DNA of 64,000 nucleotides, from positions 33,271,013 through 33,335,012 of the forward strand of contig JAJEKV010000001.1 of the NCBI GenBank assembly GCA_021234155.1. The letters run 5' to 3'. A program made the position numbers and the translations under genes. The notes beneath the pieces were generated by a model. It was not told the origin of the DNA. It saw only the letters and a program-made list of their open reading frames with translations, and did not search any database. Source of the stretch: Isoetes taiwanensis. Lineage: Eukaryota; Streptophyta; Lycopodiopsida; Isoetales; Isoetaceae. This document shows, piece after piece, positions 62,616-64,000 of the stretch. How positions within the stretch are numbered: the stretch's first letter is position 1; every line of letters starts with the position of its first letter.

Positions 62616-63588
62616 ACTCTAACGAGGATTTCATATTCGCTCTAATCGCTGTACTCATGGTTGCTTTATGGGTTATCATGGTGATGTTGAATGGCAGCCA
62701 TGGATCTGGAGCATATCCTGGGTATGATACCAGATGGACAGATTCCATCTTTTTGGAAAAAAAAATGTCATGCCATTTCCTAAGGTGTCGATTAAACATA
62801 TGGTTGGAAGCAATAAAAAAGCAAAAAAGGAAAAACCAAAATTGTCAAGCTAACCAAAAAGGTTAGCATGAAGCCTATCCTACGCTGCTACTTGCCGGAA
62901 TCAATCCTTCACAACTGCTTGGCAGTAATCAGGAATACCCGAATCAGCAACGAAAACAAAGAAACAAAGCATGTTTGAAGCCTCAAGCATGTGCAACCGA
63001 CCAAGCAGAAAATATATATTAAAACAGAAAAGGAAAGCTAATTTATGTCTGCAATCAAGCTGCCACCAAGGAAAAGGAGCAGATGTGCTGGGCCAAAGAA
63101 ATTGTTCTTCAGGAACAATATTCTGAGCAGAAAAGGCTTCAGTTCCGGCCCTTAACCAGACAGAGATACCGGATTCATCCACAAATGTGCATAGATTCGG
63201 GTAAATTCTTCAAATCTTTTCAGAGAAAAGCCTATGTTGCTGGATATGGTGGTTGGCCGCCATAGCTGGAGCTCCGGCGATGTGGCTTAACCCAAGATTC
63301 CGACTGTCGAATTTGAGATTCTGGTCTTAATGAAGCTTAGATTCCTGTCAATCAGACTTGCAAACAAACAAGCCCTAATCACACCACCTTTGCTAGTTGC
63401 ACCGCCCCTACCCTGCACGCCCCGCAAAATAGAAAGAAACATATCCTGTTATCCACACCCTACACTTTTTTTTTTTGGGAAAACTCCAAAACACCCTTAT
63501 GTTTTGACGAATTTCACGACATACACCTGAGTTTTCATAAATTTTGTAATGTCCTTGGTCAACGTATTAAATATTTGTATTATTGAAA
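62616..63588. other. Intergenic stretch
   Basis: No gene is supported. There is a T run at 63467-63475 and a GC-richer patch near 63245-63300. Short frames on both strands are not convincing. Confidence 0.4.
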
Positions 63589-63678
63589 ATTGTTCAAACG
63601 CCCTTAAGATGTACCTTAATTGCTCAAACGCCCTTAAGATTCTACACAATTCACCAAATACGCTTAAGATAAGAGATG
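63589..63678 (+). repeat. Tandem repeat, 30 bp x 3
   Basis: Three units of exactly 30 bp: ATTGTTCAAACGCCCTTAAG..., ATTGCTCAAACGCCCTTAAG... and ATTCACCAAATACGCTTAAG.... The third is the most diverged. Confidence 0.85.
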
Positions 63679-64000
63679 ATACGGTTTTTATCCTGACAAT
63701 CTGATTAGGGTTCTTTCCAAGTATGACCATCACGAGAGCCATGATCAAAATATTACATAGTCTTACTATACGGCTTTTGGAGTAGGTGGATTCATATTCA
63801 GTTTTGCTTTGGCAGATGCCCTTGGAAAGATGCAAGATGAATGTATTCAGAGATATTCATATCTATATGGCAGTAAAGAGCAGATTCAAGCACGTGAGGT
63901 CGAATGAGGTTTTCCACTGGGATTCCATCAGGTTAAAATGTCTAAATCTTTGCTCTGTTTTCTATTCAAAAACGAAAACTGTCGATGTCAAATCCTTGCC

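Overview
This window is repeat-rich nuclear DNA of a land plant. The evidence is nested LTR retrotransposons with plant-type primer sites, a textbook Helitron, and short intron-bearing relics of plant genes (a galactokinase and a leucine-rich-repeat receptor). I cannot place the species, and I see no intact cellular gene.

Layout. (1) 1-30571: a tandem array of one non-coding LTR retrotransposon. Eight LTRs of about 0.8 kb alternate with internal regions of about 3.1 kb, neighbouring units share an LTR, and the array runs off the left edge. (2) 30572-33092: pol remnant (copy 1) of a Ty3/Gypsy host element, lacking 734 bp of RT/RNase H. (3) 33123-36590: its 3.47-kb 3' LTR. (4) 36591-39346: nine bases of flank, then a 5'-truncated LTR of host copy 2. 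(5) 39347-49677: host copy 2 interior (gag, protease, archaeal-type RNase H, RT, RNase H, integrase). It is interrupted at 41415-46376 by one complete copy of the array element, with two LTRs, a tRNA-iMet primer site and a 5-bp AATAT target duplication. (6) 49678-57278: the 3' LTR of host copy 2, split by a 4138-bp Helitron at 49897-54034. (7) 57279-64000: flanking DNA with gene relics, a MITE-like inverted repeat and short tandem repeats.

Inferred history. A Tat-like Gypsy element of about 12.3 kb landed in the locus. A non-autonomous LTR element then inserted into its RNase H region. The composite was duplicated head to tail: both 3' LTRs are followed by the same nine bases, and the nested element sits at the same position in both copies. 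In the left copy the nested element grew into an array of more than 30 kb, probably by unequal exchange between its LTRs. The Helitron came later, because LTR copy 1 keeps the empty site.

Two points deserve most attention. First, the host domain order places an archaeal-type RNase H between protease and RT. Second, differences between copies fall strikingly on CAG/CTG and CG sites (CAG read as CGG, CGA or CGAG) and on short indels, in patches. That looks like methylation-linked base-calling error in poorly polished long-read sequence, so divergence inside the array and in pol copy 1 should not be read as age.
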